Below, piece after piece: positions 45,455 through 55,572 of a DNA stretch of 64,000 bases. Source of the DNA: Gymnopus androsaceus JB14 (lineage: Eukaryota > Basidiomycota > Agaricomycetes > Agaricales > Omphalotaceae); assembly GCA_009733575.1 (NCBI GenBank), contig ML769386.1:62001-126000 (forward strand), read 5' to 3'. Position numbers and translations under genes: made by a program. The notes beneath the pieces were generated by a model. That model did no database searches. It was not told the origin of the DNA and was given only the letters and a program-made list of their open reading frames with translations. How positions within the stretch are numbered: the first letter of the stretch is position 1; every line of letters starts with the position of its first letter.

Positions 45455-47042
45455 CTATATCACAAATTTACTTCTCTCCACGCCTAGGAAAAAATTGCAA
45501 TCATTATTCCTCTCATCCCGCTCCTTCACATTTTTGGCTTTTGCCCAAGTGTCCTCAACAACTCTTGAAAGAACACTTTTTTGAAAGTTTTCTTTAAATT
45601 GTTTTGGCAATATATTAACTTCGAAAACATTTTTGGACTCAAACAACAATGGCGGGCCGAGAGAATTGACACTGCGAACAGAATGAGAAGCGATGCCTAG
45701 AATAACAAGCCAACTAACTTGAACACACCTTTCCTGAAGCCAGGCGAGCCCTTTACTACCATGTGCTTCAATTTCGGTCAACACTTCAGCATGTTCTCGC
45801 GCGGTAATTGGTTCTGTCAAGTGAAACAGTGCACTTCTCGCTGTTTTCGGGGTTTCGGTGTTGCCCTAATCAAGTTAGCTAGTCCGGATAAAGCACAGCC
45901 AAAAGTTTCAACCCACTTCAAATTTCAAAGCTTGAATGTATCCGAGTAAGAGGTATGTAAATAAACGGTTCGAAACTACAGCGTTTAGACACTTGAACAT
46001 ACCAGAAACAAAAGAAACTCACAGTGGATCGTTTGAGTGAAGAAGTTAGGTAGAGGAGGGCCGATTGGAAGAGGAATGCTGCCACCATACTTAAATGGGT
46101 AAGTGGAGTAAGTTGTAGTAGAGGGAGGAGAGGGAGCAGCATTGGAGGGAGCAGCAGAGGAAGCAGTGACAGAGGCAGCTTTTCTTTCTTCGTCGCGCTG
46201 GGCTAGTTCTCTCGAGTCCACAGTGAAGTAAAAGCTGATGCTCTGGTCAACAAGGATACCGTAGACCTCGAACTCTTCATTCCCAGCTTTGGCATTCGCA
46301 GTACACATAGCTAAAAGAAACACCAATGAACAAAAGCCAACGACGTGAGTGGAAAATGTCTTGCCAGTCATCTCGGCGAACAGCTGAGCAAAGCTCGCCA
46401 TGTTGATTCTGTCTTTCACCTCGATTACAATGAGATGAAATATCGCACCAAACCTAGTACGGAACTCCTTGCAAACGGAGCGCGGCTCAACTTCTGATGC
46501 ACCTATTTCAAGCTCTTTATTCTCTTCGTATTCAACTTCGTCATACGTCACCTCCCCACCGAACAGTTTAAGCAATTCAAGGATTATCTACAGTCCCAAT
46601 TAACGAAGAGAGTAGGAATGAATGAGAAAGCTCACTGGCTCCAAAACGCGGATGTTGTTTGCTTGTGAATCTGAACCGACCGCCGTCCCATAGACTGTGA
46701 TAGCTCCATGAGCAATCTTGGCGGTTCTTTGGTGGAATGATGGAGGGAGGAAGCACAGGGGTTCCTCGGAAACATCCAATTTTCCCAATTCGCTGATTTA
46801 TCTGAAATCAGGGGTGTAGCCTGCAACTACAACTTGTGCCCAGGTCATCCTAAACGATTTCTCAATTGCGTCTAGACACGCCTGTTCGACTGCGTCCGTT
46901 CATCCGGGTTCTCAAAAAGAGATATTAATTCGAGGAGTTTTGAATCTGATACGCCCTTGAGGACGTCTCGTACGGGCTCTGTGGGGGTTTCCTTGGACCA
47001 ATCCATTCTGCGCCTTTTGGTGGGTGGTTGTTCGGGAGGCAT
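45455..47042 (-). pseudogene. Nuclease-like (PD-(D/E)XK-like) gene, copy A
   Basis: Convergent with ART-like copy 2. Begins MPPEQPPTKRRRMDWS (basic, NLS-like), then RDVLKGVSDSKLLELISLFE. An in-frame TAA follows GYTPDFR, and one base is missing near 46891. Later exons: CFLPPSFHQRTAKIAHGAI; IILELLKLFGGEVTYDEVEY; CKEFRTRFG; LIVIEVKDRINMASFAQLFA; after a 54-nt intron, MCTANAKAGNEEF and VYGILVDQSISFYF; and a C-terminal exon ending FLGVERSKFVI. V-I-E-V-K with a following AQ..AEM..A helix and a beta hairpin is like the core of restriction-endonuclease-like folds. The Asp expected four residues before it is His here, so this copy may be inactive even if repaired. Confidence 0.55.
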
Positions 47043-47147
47043 AGGAGAGTATGAACACAAGCTCAGGGGCTACTTGAGTAGCGGACGCCAGCTTGAAGTA
47101 ATGACGCCCGACAACCCAGTAGGCGCTGGAAGCCTGGAACGCTGGGG

Positions 47148-47294
47148 ATTGAACTCATCGACACTCTGAGCTCATGATCCCACTAGATCTATGAGGCTCA
47201 TCTGTGAGCAGTTTTGGAAGATAGATGCAATGCAAGAAATAACATGCACGCATTCAGTACCTTCTACTTGTATAATATACTGTTTGTTGCCAAC
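47148..47294. repeat. 147-bp bridge, copy of 45284-45430
   Basis: Matches 45284-45430 over its full length, including ATTGAACTCATCGACACTCT at its start. It sits exactly between the two 4.09-kb copies and joins the end of one to the middle of an ART-like gene, a structure expected of a mis-join or a template switch. Confidence 0.9.
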
Positions 47295-47752
47295 GCTCAA
47301 GCGTTCGCACACCCTCTCTACAACAAACGGTGGCATACTTCTGGTAATGATCCAATTGTAGTACTGCGATTCGATGTGGACGCCCGATTACTGCATGGAC
47401 TGGTTGATATCCCCAACACCGGCTCATGCGCCTCGATGAAATAGTATAACGCATCTGTAGAAGAAGAGAGAAAGCAGTTTATCAGTGTTTGTTATGTCTT
47501 TTCCTGAAATATCCATCCAATTGACCATGGATTATAGATCGCAACAAAGAACCTCAAACTCAATGAGGATGAATGTCTTGATGAAGAAGAAGTGCATGAT
47601 GTCACTATTGCCCCTATTTGCACGAACTATCCTGACCGTTAAATCTAATTGAATAATAGCCCGGCTGTCCCCCGAGTATTTTGGAGAACTGGAGCAACGA
47701 ACAAGATGGCTATTTAACCCAAATAGGTTTTACGCAGAAAACTTGTCTTATA
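47295..47752 (+). pseudogene. ART-like 3' fragment (copy 3)
   Basis: Starts mid-codon run at AQAFAHPLYNKRW and matches copy 2 from 43058 on, including the same TAG in place of Trp (about 47442) and the exons IATKNLKLNEDE and YFGELEQRTRWLFNPNRF. The 5' two thirds are absent. It cannot make a functional protein. Confidence 0.8.
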
Positions 47753-49486
47753 AGATAGGGAACATCCATACTCGATTAACCCCACGTGACTTGGCGTGAC
47801 GTCGCCGAATTTAGCGAAATTCTCCACTTAATACTTTAGAAATGCTCAATAATATTCTACTGCTCTTTATCGAAGAATCTATGACCTGAGAGCTCGGAGA
47901 ATGGGTGCATTTTTGGTTTGAATCAGGTAAGTTCATTTAAAAACCAATCTTGGCAGCGAAATAGGCGAAATGAGCTTGTAAGTGATAATTACAAGGCTGA
48001 GTGTGTACATAGTGAGCTATTTTAACGAGTCTGAGTTACGCGAAAGCTTTCGTACAGTTTATCTGAGGGATAGAAGATATATTTGAAGGCATAGGGAGTG
48101 ATAAGCTGCATAAAAGAGTCCTCGAGAATGGAAGTTGACTTACACAGCGGCGCAGGTGAACAGTTTTCAGTTCCTACTTAAGAGGTGTACCAGGCCTCTG
48201 GCCTGTGTGCGGACTACATGTCAGCAGATTTTGGCTGGCTTACCTCACGAGATGGAACAACAAACGCACGGAGGATAATCAAACCAGGGAAAAACCGCGA
48301 TGGTTACTTTACCTCAGACGATATCATTTCTCGGGCAAACGATGCAATGGACTTGCTTCTGAAGGAGTATCCGGAATATAAGCATGTTCTCATCTATGAC
48401 AATGCCACAACCCACCTGAAACGTCCTGACGGCTCACTATCTGCTCGTCATATGCCAAAAAGCACTCGACCTTGGCTTATCGAAGCCAATGCCAAGGATG
48501 CAGCGCGAAAACCTATATACGAGTCCAATGGATCCCTTAAAAAGACCAAAATTCAAATAGGTCCCACACAACTTTTGGATGGAACGGTTCAACAGCTTTA
48601 TTTTCCCGATAATCATCCCCAAGCTGGCCAGTTCAAAAGGGATGTCAGTAATCCTACAGGAGCGCAGAGTGGAGATCAAAGATGCCAGTGGCCGTGTCAA
48701 AAAAAGCAGAGTGCAAGAGTTTCAAATGTGCTGCAGGCATGACAGATTGTTGCCTCCGGCGAATTCTGTTCAACCAGCCTGACTTTGAGAATGTCGAGTC
48801 TATTCTGGAGGAAACCTGTAAGGCTCGGGGTGTCGAGGTTCTGTTCTTGCCCAAGTTCCACTGTGAGCTGAACTTTATTGAACAATGTTGGGATTTGCGA
48901 AACGAGTCTATCGTTATAACCCAGAATCATCACGGGAAGATGTTCTGATGAAGAATGCATTGGATGCTCTTGCGGCTGTTCCTCTGATCTCAATGTGTCG
49001 GTACGTCCTGTTCCTTGTTCCTCTTTACTGTATTGAGTCACTGATAATGTCATTTTAGATATGCCAACCACTCCCGCAGATTTACTTATGCTTACTCAAA
49101 TGGATTTAATGGTCGGCAAGCTGCCTGGGCTGCTAAGAAGTACCATGGCCACCGTGTTCTACCTGAATCCATTATGGAGGAGCTTGATAAAGCTCAGATC
49201 AAATAAATATGCAATCGTTCACTAACAGTTCACATACATAGTATACTTTTTTGCAATGCGAGGTCAATAACTCACTGAGATCAAAACTTTCGGGGAAGTC
49301 CTTCTGGGACCATCCTTTTGAGACTTTTACGATGAGTTCTCAGGCTGCACATTTGCAGCGAACGTTGATCATAATTTTATAAAACATTTCTTTTCATTTT
49401 TCGAAAGAAATTGTCCGAATCCGATCGGAAATGTCACAGTGTGATCCGATCACGTGGGGTTAATCGAGTATGGATGTTCCCTATCT
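47753..49486 (+). mobile_element. TA-flanked DDE transposon, copy B, with frameshifted transposase
   Basis: 1734 bp with the same TA flanks and inverted ends as copy A. Its transposase frame is broken at about 48638 (TTCAAAAGGG) and again in the GTCAAAAAAAG run, and at 48890 (TTGGGATTT). Six substitutions against copy A cluster within about 48506-48576; five of them are G to A or C to T. Confidence 0.85.
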
Positions 49487-49690
49487 TATGAGCAACTGCA
49501 TAAAAATTGTTAGTTTTTCATTGAACTCATCGACACTCTGAGCTCATGATCCCACTAGATCTATGAGGCTCATCTGTGAGCAGTTTTGGAAGATAGATGC
49601 AATGCAAGAAATAACATGCACGCATTCAGTACCTTCTACTTGTATAATATACTGTTTGTTGCCAACTATATGTAATACCAGTTCTCATTT

Positions 49691-51280
49691 CTATATCACA
49701 AATTTACTTCTCTCCACGCCTAGGAAAAAATTGCAATCATTATTCCTCTCATCCCGCTCCTTCACATTTTTGGCTTTTGCCCAAGTGTCCTCAACAACTC
49801 TTGAAAGAACACTTTTTTTGAAAGTTTTCTTTAAATTGTTTTGGCAATATATTAACTTCGAAAACATTTTTGGACTCAAACAACAATGGCGGGCCGAGAG
49901 AATTGACACTGCGAACAGAATGAGAAGCGATGCCTAGAATAACAAGCCAACTAACTTGAACACACCTTTCCTGAAGCCAGGCGAGCCCTTTACTACCATG
50001 TGCTTCAATTTCGGTCAACACTTCAGCATGTTCTCGCGCGGTAATTGGTTCTGTCAAGTGAAACAGTGCACTTCTCGCTGTTTTCGGGGTTTCGGTGTTG
50101 CCCTAATCAAGTTAGCTAGTCCGGATAAAGCACAGCCAAAAGTTTCAACCCACTTCAAATTTCAAAGCTTGAATGTATCCGAGTAAGAGGTATGTAAATA
50201 AACGGTTCGAAACTACAGCGTTTAGACACTTGAACATACCAGAAACAAAAGAAACTCACAGTGGATCGTTTGAGTGAAGAAGTTAGGTAGAGGAGGGCCG
50301 ATTGGAAGAGGAATGCTGCCACCATACTTAAATGGGTAAGTGGAGTAAGTTGTAGTAGAGGGAGGAGAGGGAGCAGCATTGGAGGGAGCAGCAGAGGAAG
50401 CAGTGACAGAGGCAGCTTTTCTTTCTTCGTCGCGCTGGGCTAGTTCTCTCGAGTCCACAGTGAAGTAAAAGCTGATGCTCTGGTCAACAAGGATACCGTA
50501 GACCTCGAACTCTTCATTCCCAGCTTTGGCATTCGCAGTACACATAGCTAAAAGAAACACCAATGAACAAAAGCCAACGACGTGAGTGGAAAATGTCTTG
50601 CCAGTCATCTCGGCGAACAGCTGAGCAAAGCTCGCCATGTTGATTCTGTCTTTCACCTCGATTACAATGAGATGAAATATCGCACCAAACCTAGTACGGA
50701 ACTCCTTGCAAACGGAGCGCGGCTCAACTTCTGATGCACCTATTTCAAGCTCTTTATTCTCTTCGTATTCAACTTCGTCATACGTCACCTCCCCACCGAA
50801 CAGTTTAAGCAATTCAAGGATTATCTACAGTCCCAATTAACGAAGAGAGTAGGAATGAATGAGAAAGCTCACTGGCTCCAAAACGCGGATGTTGTTTGCT
50901 TGTGAATCTGAACCGACCGCCGTCCCATAGACTGTGATAGCTCCATGAGCAATCTTGGCGGTTCTTTGGTGGAATGATGGAGGGAGGAAGCACAGGGGTT
51001 CCTCGGAAACATCCAATTTTCCCAATTCGCTGATTTATCTGAAATCAGGGGTGTAGCCTGCAACTACAACTTGTGCCCAGGTCATCCTAAACGATTTCTC
51101 AATTGCGTCTAGACACGCCTGTTCGACTGCGTCCCGTTCATCCGGGTTCTCAAAAAGAGATATTAATTCGAGGAGTTTTGAATCTGATACGCCCTTGAGG
51201 ACGTCTCGTACGGGCTCTGTGGGGGTTTCCTTGGACCAATCCATTCTGCGCCTTTTGGTGGGTGGTTGTTCGGGAGGCAT
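49691..51280 (-). pseudogene. Nuclease-like (PD-(D/E)XK-like) gene, copy B
   Basis: Near-identical to copy A and in the same place inside the 4.09-kb repeat. Here the run GCGTCCCGTTC is intact, so the frame NPDERDAVEQACLDAIEKSF is complete. The same TAA stands after GYTPDFR (near 51035), in frame with the downstream NELGKLDVSEEPLCF. The rest is as in copy A, including the His in place of Asp before VIEVK. It is damaged by one nonsense codon only. Confidence 0.55.
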
Positions 51281-51492
51281 AGGAGAGTATGAACACAAGC
51301 TCAGGGGCTACTTGAGTAGCGGACGCCAGCTTGAAGTAATGACGCCCGACAACCCAGTAGGCGCTGGAAGCCTGGAACGCTGGGGTACTGTAATAAAACT
51401 GTATTTCTCATAGTTGTCTTCAAATGTGCGCGGGCTCAGGTGTTTGTTGTCGATTATGTATGTAATGCCAATTCTCTCATTTCTAAAGTATA

Positions 51493-53064
51493 TCACTGAT
51501 TCAATACAAATTTACTTCTCTCCACGCCTAGGAAGGAGCTGCAATCACTGTTCATCTCATCCCGCTTCTTTAAGCTCTTCTCTTCTGCCCAAATGTCCTC
51601 GGCAGCTCTCGAAAGAACTCTTTCGCGAAAGCATTCTTCAAACTGCTGTTGTGTTATATCAAATTTGAAATATTTTTCAGCCTCAGTCCACGCTGGCGGC
51701 CCGCGGGTTGAGAGAATTGACACTGCGAACAGAATTAGAAGTGATGCCTAAAAGAACAAGCCACACACCTTTTTTGGAGCCAGTCGAGCCCTTCACTACT
51801 TTTGGCTTCGACTTCAGTCAATATTTCATCGCATTCTTTCTTGGTTTCTCCCACTCGCTTGGTAATTGGTGCTGTCAAGTGAAACAGTGCATTTCTCGCT
51901 GTTTTCAGGGCTTTAGTCTTATCCTAATCAAGTTAGCTAGGCAAAGTAAAGCCAAAAAAACCAACCCACTTTGAATTTCAAAGCTTGGATGTATCCGAGT
52001 AAAAGGTATGTGAATACACAATCCGAAACTATGGCATTTAAACACTTGGCATATGAGAGACAAAACAAACTCACATTCTATCATTTGAGTGAAGAAGTTG
52101 AGTAGAGGAGGGTGGATATGCATAGGAACGCTACCGCCATACTTAAACGGGTAAGTAGAGTAAGTCCTTGTAGAGGAAGCAGTGGCGGAGGCAGCTTTTC
52201 TTTCTTCGTCAGCGCTGGGCTAGTTCTCTCGAGTCCAGAGTGAAGTAAAAGCTGATGCTCTGGTCAACAAGGATACCGTAGACCTTGAACTCCTCATTCC
52301 CAGCTTTGGCATTCGCACTACACATAGCTAAAACAGAACACTGATGAGCAAAAGGCAACAATGTGAGTGGAAATGTCTTGCCAGTCATCTCGGCGAACAG
52401 CTGAGCAAAGCTCGCCATGTTGATTTCTTCTTTCACCTCGATTACAATGAGATCCATTGTTGCACCAAACCTAGTACGGAACTCCTTGCAAACAGAGCGC
52501 GGCTCAACTTGTGATGCGCCTATTTCAAGCTCTTCATTCTCTTCGTATTCAACTTCGTCATACGTCACCTCCCCACCGAACAGTTTAAGCAATTCGAGGA
52601 TTATCTACAGTCCCAGTCAACGAAGAGAGCAGGAATGGATAAGAAAGAAATCTCACCGGCTCCAAAACGCGGACATTGTTTGCTTGGAACTCTGAGCCAA
52701 ACACCGCCCCATGGACCATGATAGCTCCATGAGCAACCTTGGCGGTTCTTTGGTGCAACGATGGAGGGAGGAAGCACAGGGGATCCTTGGAAGTGTCCAA
52801 ATTTCCCAGTTCATCGATTTTGTTGAAATTAGGGGTGTATCCAGCAGCTACAAGTTGTTTCCAGGTCGTCCTAAACGATTTCTCAATATCGTCTAAACAC
52901 GCCTGTTCGACTGCGTCCCGTTCATCTGGGTTCTCAAAAAGAGATACTAATGCTCGGATTTTCGAATCTGATATGCCCTTGAGGACGTCTCGTGTACGTT
53001 CCGTGAGGTTTTCCTTGGACCAATCTATTCTGCGTTTTTTGGCGGGTGATTGTTCGGGAGACAT
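51493..53064 (-). CDS. Nuclease-like (PD-(D/E)XK-like) gene, copy C, single 1-base lesion
   Basis: Exon 1 52657-53064: MSPEQSPAKKRRIDWSKENL, VLKGISDSKIRALVSLFENP, GYTPNFNKIDELGNLDTSKD (no stop here), HQRTAKVAHGAIMVHG. Intron 52605-52656 (GTGAGA...TGTAG), phase 0. Exon 2: IILELLKLFGGEVTYDEVEY, RTRFGATMDLIVIEVKEEIN with the full D-x4-E-x-K triad, and AQLFAEM. A 54-nt segment flanked by GC and AG, without stops, follows, then MCSANAKAGNEEFKVYGILV. An extra base near 52211 shifts the frame after DSRELAQR. The C-terminal exon ends FLGVERSKFVLNQ. Of the three copies, this one keeps the catalytic-like residues. DNA or RNA cleavage is inferred from the motif only; the N-terminal KKRR suggests nuclear entry. 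Confidence 0.6.
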
Positions 53065-53153
53065 GAGTAGAGCCCGAGGATTCCAGATTTAGGGGTTCCA
53101 GGAAAGTCGTCGGGCGCCTTTATTGACGCCCGTTCAGTCTTTCTCAATCACAA

Positions 53154-54660
53154 TGTCGACATGTGTTCCAGTAAGGTCCTTTCTTTTATTGCTTTCCGAG
53201 CTGAAAGACTACTCTTAATTAGCATCATGACTGGTTTACCGCTGCATTAACGTTTGGACTTTGCTGTGGCTTGGTCATTTCTTATGTCCCACAAGTCGGT
53301 ATTCTCAACCAAATTTTGTGAACGAGGTTCTCATACAAGGCTTTCAGCACTACCGAATAATATCTAGCGGCTCTTCAGAGGGTCTCAGCACAGTCTATTT
53401 GTTTCTGGGGGTAACCAGTGCTAGCTCAGGAATGCTGAATATGTACGTCTTTGACTCCTGTGAGAACGTCGGAATACCTGATACAAGTAAAGATTCACGA
53501 TGCAGTGGGGTATAATCAAATGTTGTCGCTTTCTTGTACGTGGCTCGTCCATTCTGTGGACAGAAGGCGTATTGACCTTGATATAGAGCTTTGGAAGTTG
53601 TATCGAGATGAGTGCTGCGGTGATCCAAGTCTCTTTACAATGGGCCATGTTCACGCTGAATGCAAGCACTTTGAATTTGTTCTCTTTAAAACTTCCAATT
53701 AACCCGAAACCTTTAGAATGGTATTATACATGATATACTATCCTCCCCGCCTCAAATACGCCAATGTGGATTTGGAGTTTGACGAGTCTCGACCATTAAG
53801 AATAGCAAAAAGCAATGACAAGACGAAGGAGTGGAAACTTTCCATTGCTATGAGTTGGCTTGCTGTATTGCATCTGTGCGCTTTCCAATCCAATTTAACT
53901 TATCTGCTTATCCACGAACCTTTCTAGACTGGTTATTGCCCTCACAACTGGATTCCTACTAGCGACTTTCCCTCCAGCCCCATCTCCGTCTCCGTCTCCT
54001 TCCCCGGACCCACTGCCTTCACCGTCACCAGGCGACACTACTAGGCCACATCCCGTAGCACAATGGGCAACCTTCCTCGGTGTCACTTCCGCCCTATTCG
54101 CCGCAATACAATACATTCCTCAAATCGTGCACACCTTTCAACACAAAGTCGTTGGCGCCCTCTCGATCCCAATGATGTGCATTCAGACTCCAGGAGCTGT
54201 CCTAATGGTTCTATCCATTGCCCTCCGCCCTGGAACAAACTGGACTTCATGGGCCACCTTCGCAGTCGCAGGTATAATGCAAGGAACCCTCCTCGTCATG
54301 TGCATTTGCTGGAAATTCCGTCAACGGAAGCTGGGTTTGGACGATTTTGGAAACAGCCTTGTGGATGATCCGTTGTCGGGATCGTACCTCTCAACTACAT
54401 CCAGTATTGCTAATTCGATTAGGCATCCGGCTGCGGATGTAGACGTTCCAGGATTGGTAGTAGAGGACGAGGACGCGGCGGCTACTCGTGTAGCACTGGC
54501 GAATGCGTTGGAATCAGCTGTAGAGGGTGATGTGAGGAGCGGAGGTGTCAGGGAAGTTAGAGAGATACCCATTCATCAGGACGATGAGAATACTCCTCTT
54601 CTGAATACCGGAAAGTCCGGCAAGCAACCACCTGCTCCTCGTCGCTGGTTCGGATTCTAG
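53154..54660 (+). CDS. PQ-loop repeat membrane protein
   Basis: Short first exon MSTCVP (53154), then GT-AG introns. Exon 2 reads HHDWFTAALTFGLCCGLVIS + YVPQ and joins HYRIISSGSSEGLSTVYLFL, the first PQ motif and second helix. Further exons include WGIIKCCRFL, a VIQVSLQWAMFTL-like helix, and VLYMIYYPPRLKYANVDLEF. The final exon has a Pro/Ser-rich loop, FAAIQYIPQIVHTFQHKVVG with the second PQ motif, LSIPMMCIQTPGAVLMVLSI, and a cytoplasmic tail ending RRWFGF. PQ-loop proteins (cystinosin, Ypq and SWEET-related) carry amino acids or other small molecules, often across vacuolar membranes; the substrate here is unknown. All splices read in phase 0 or 2. The tail holds an ENTPLL dileucine-like signal, consistent with vacuolar sorting. 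Confidence 0.8.
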
Positions 54661-55572
54661 CTCGTTAGCCGTTGTTATTGGCATTGTATATTTTTGTTGT
54701 GGCAAAGCATTTGTCTCAGTAACACGACGTTTCTAGAATATGATTAATCGTGCTATCTTTTCAGCGCGTGAGGAACTGATTTGTCAACTAGTATGTTCAG
54801 CTTTGACCGAGTTGTCCAATTTCAATCCAATTTGGTATGAAACAACTTGTTCTAATGAAGGTTGTGTATATACAGAGTCTACGGGACAAACAGCTCGTTA
54901 ATGACTGAGCGCGAGGGATATAAAGTAAGATCTTGTAAGTAGATAATGTGAGTGAGTACAGATACTGTATATAGAAATTGTCACAACATTCGTGTATGAG
55001 TCTAAAGCAAAAGAAACTGTGGCTTCTTGGAAGAAACCAAACAACCAAACAAACGGAGAAGCAGGGGAGCGGGGGAAAAAGTACTGTAAGGATTATAGCC
55101 CAACGTACGACGTGCAAGGAACAAGGCGTCCAAAAACCGATATGAAAAGGAAAGCAAGTGTTTGAAGGGATGAATGTTCGTCAGAGCAAGGAGAATAAAT
55201 GACGTGTATGCTCAACAAGAGCGAATGATGAATCATAAAGTGAGTCCGATGCAAGATAACAGTTCGGGATGAATAATAAGTATATCGAGGAGGCGTGGCA
55301 ACAATGTGAAGTATACAAACTGCGCCATCGACGAAGAACGAATCGCAACAGACAAGGTTGGCCAGGCGGAGCAAAGAGCGTGTGTTTCGAGGCTGGGTCG
55401 GCGCGACTAAGCATAGCAGCGGACCAAGCCACCGGAAGGTATCAACAATACATGGTATGATGGCAGGACTGCCGAAGTTGAAGGGACAGGACAAGCGATT
55501 CGATTCGGAAAAGCAAAAACGAGAGGGAGATGCAACGAAACCAACCGACGTGAGAGTCGACGAGTCACTTTT
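54661..55572. other. Convergent 3' intergenic region
   Basis: Lies between the stops of the PQ-loop gene and the GT2 gene. It is AT-rich at 54680-54960, and no gene is seen. It probably holds both polyadenylation sites. Confidence 0.5.

Larger units (their letters stand above)
43058..47147. repeat. 4.09-kb direct repeat, copy A
   Basis: Spans the 3' half of ART-like copy 2, the DDE transposon and nuclease-like copy A. Nearly identical to 47295-51385. Differences are mostly single bases in homopolymers, plus one substitution cluster. Confidence 0.9.
47295..51385. repeat. 4.09-kb direct repeat, copy B
   Basis: Partner of 43058-47147. It has single-base differences such as ACTTGTCTT against ACTTGGTCTT, TTCAAAAGGG against TTCAAAGGG, TTGGGATTT against TTGGGGATTT, and GTCCCGTTC against GTCCGTTC. 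Confidence 0.9.

Noticed and set aside
45719..45949. Plus-strand frame with several Cys opposite the nuclease-like gene
   Set aside because: It is the reverse strand of the C-terminal coding exons; identical in both 4.09-kb copies only because they are duplicates.
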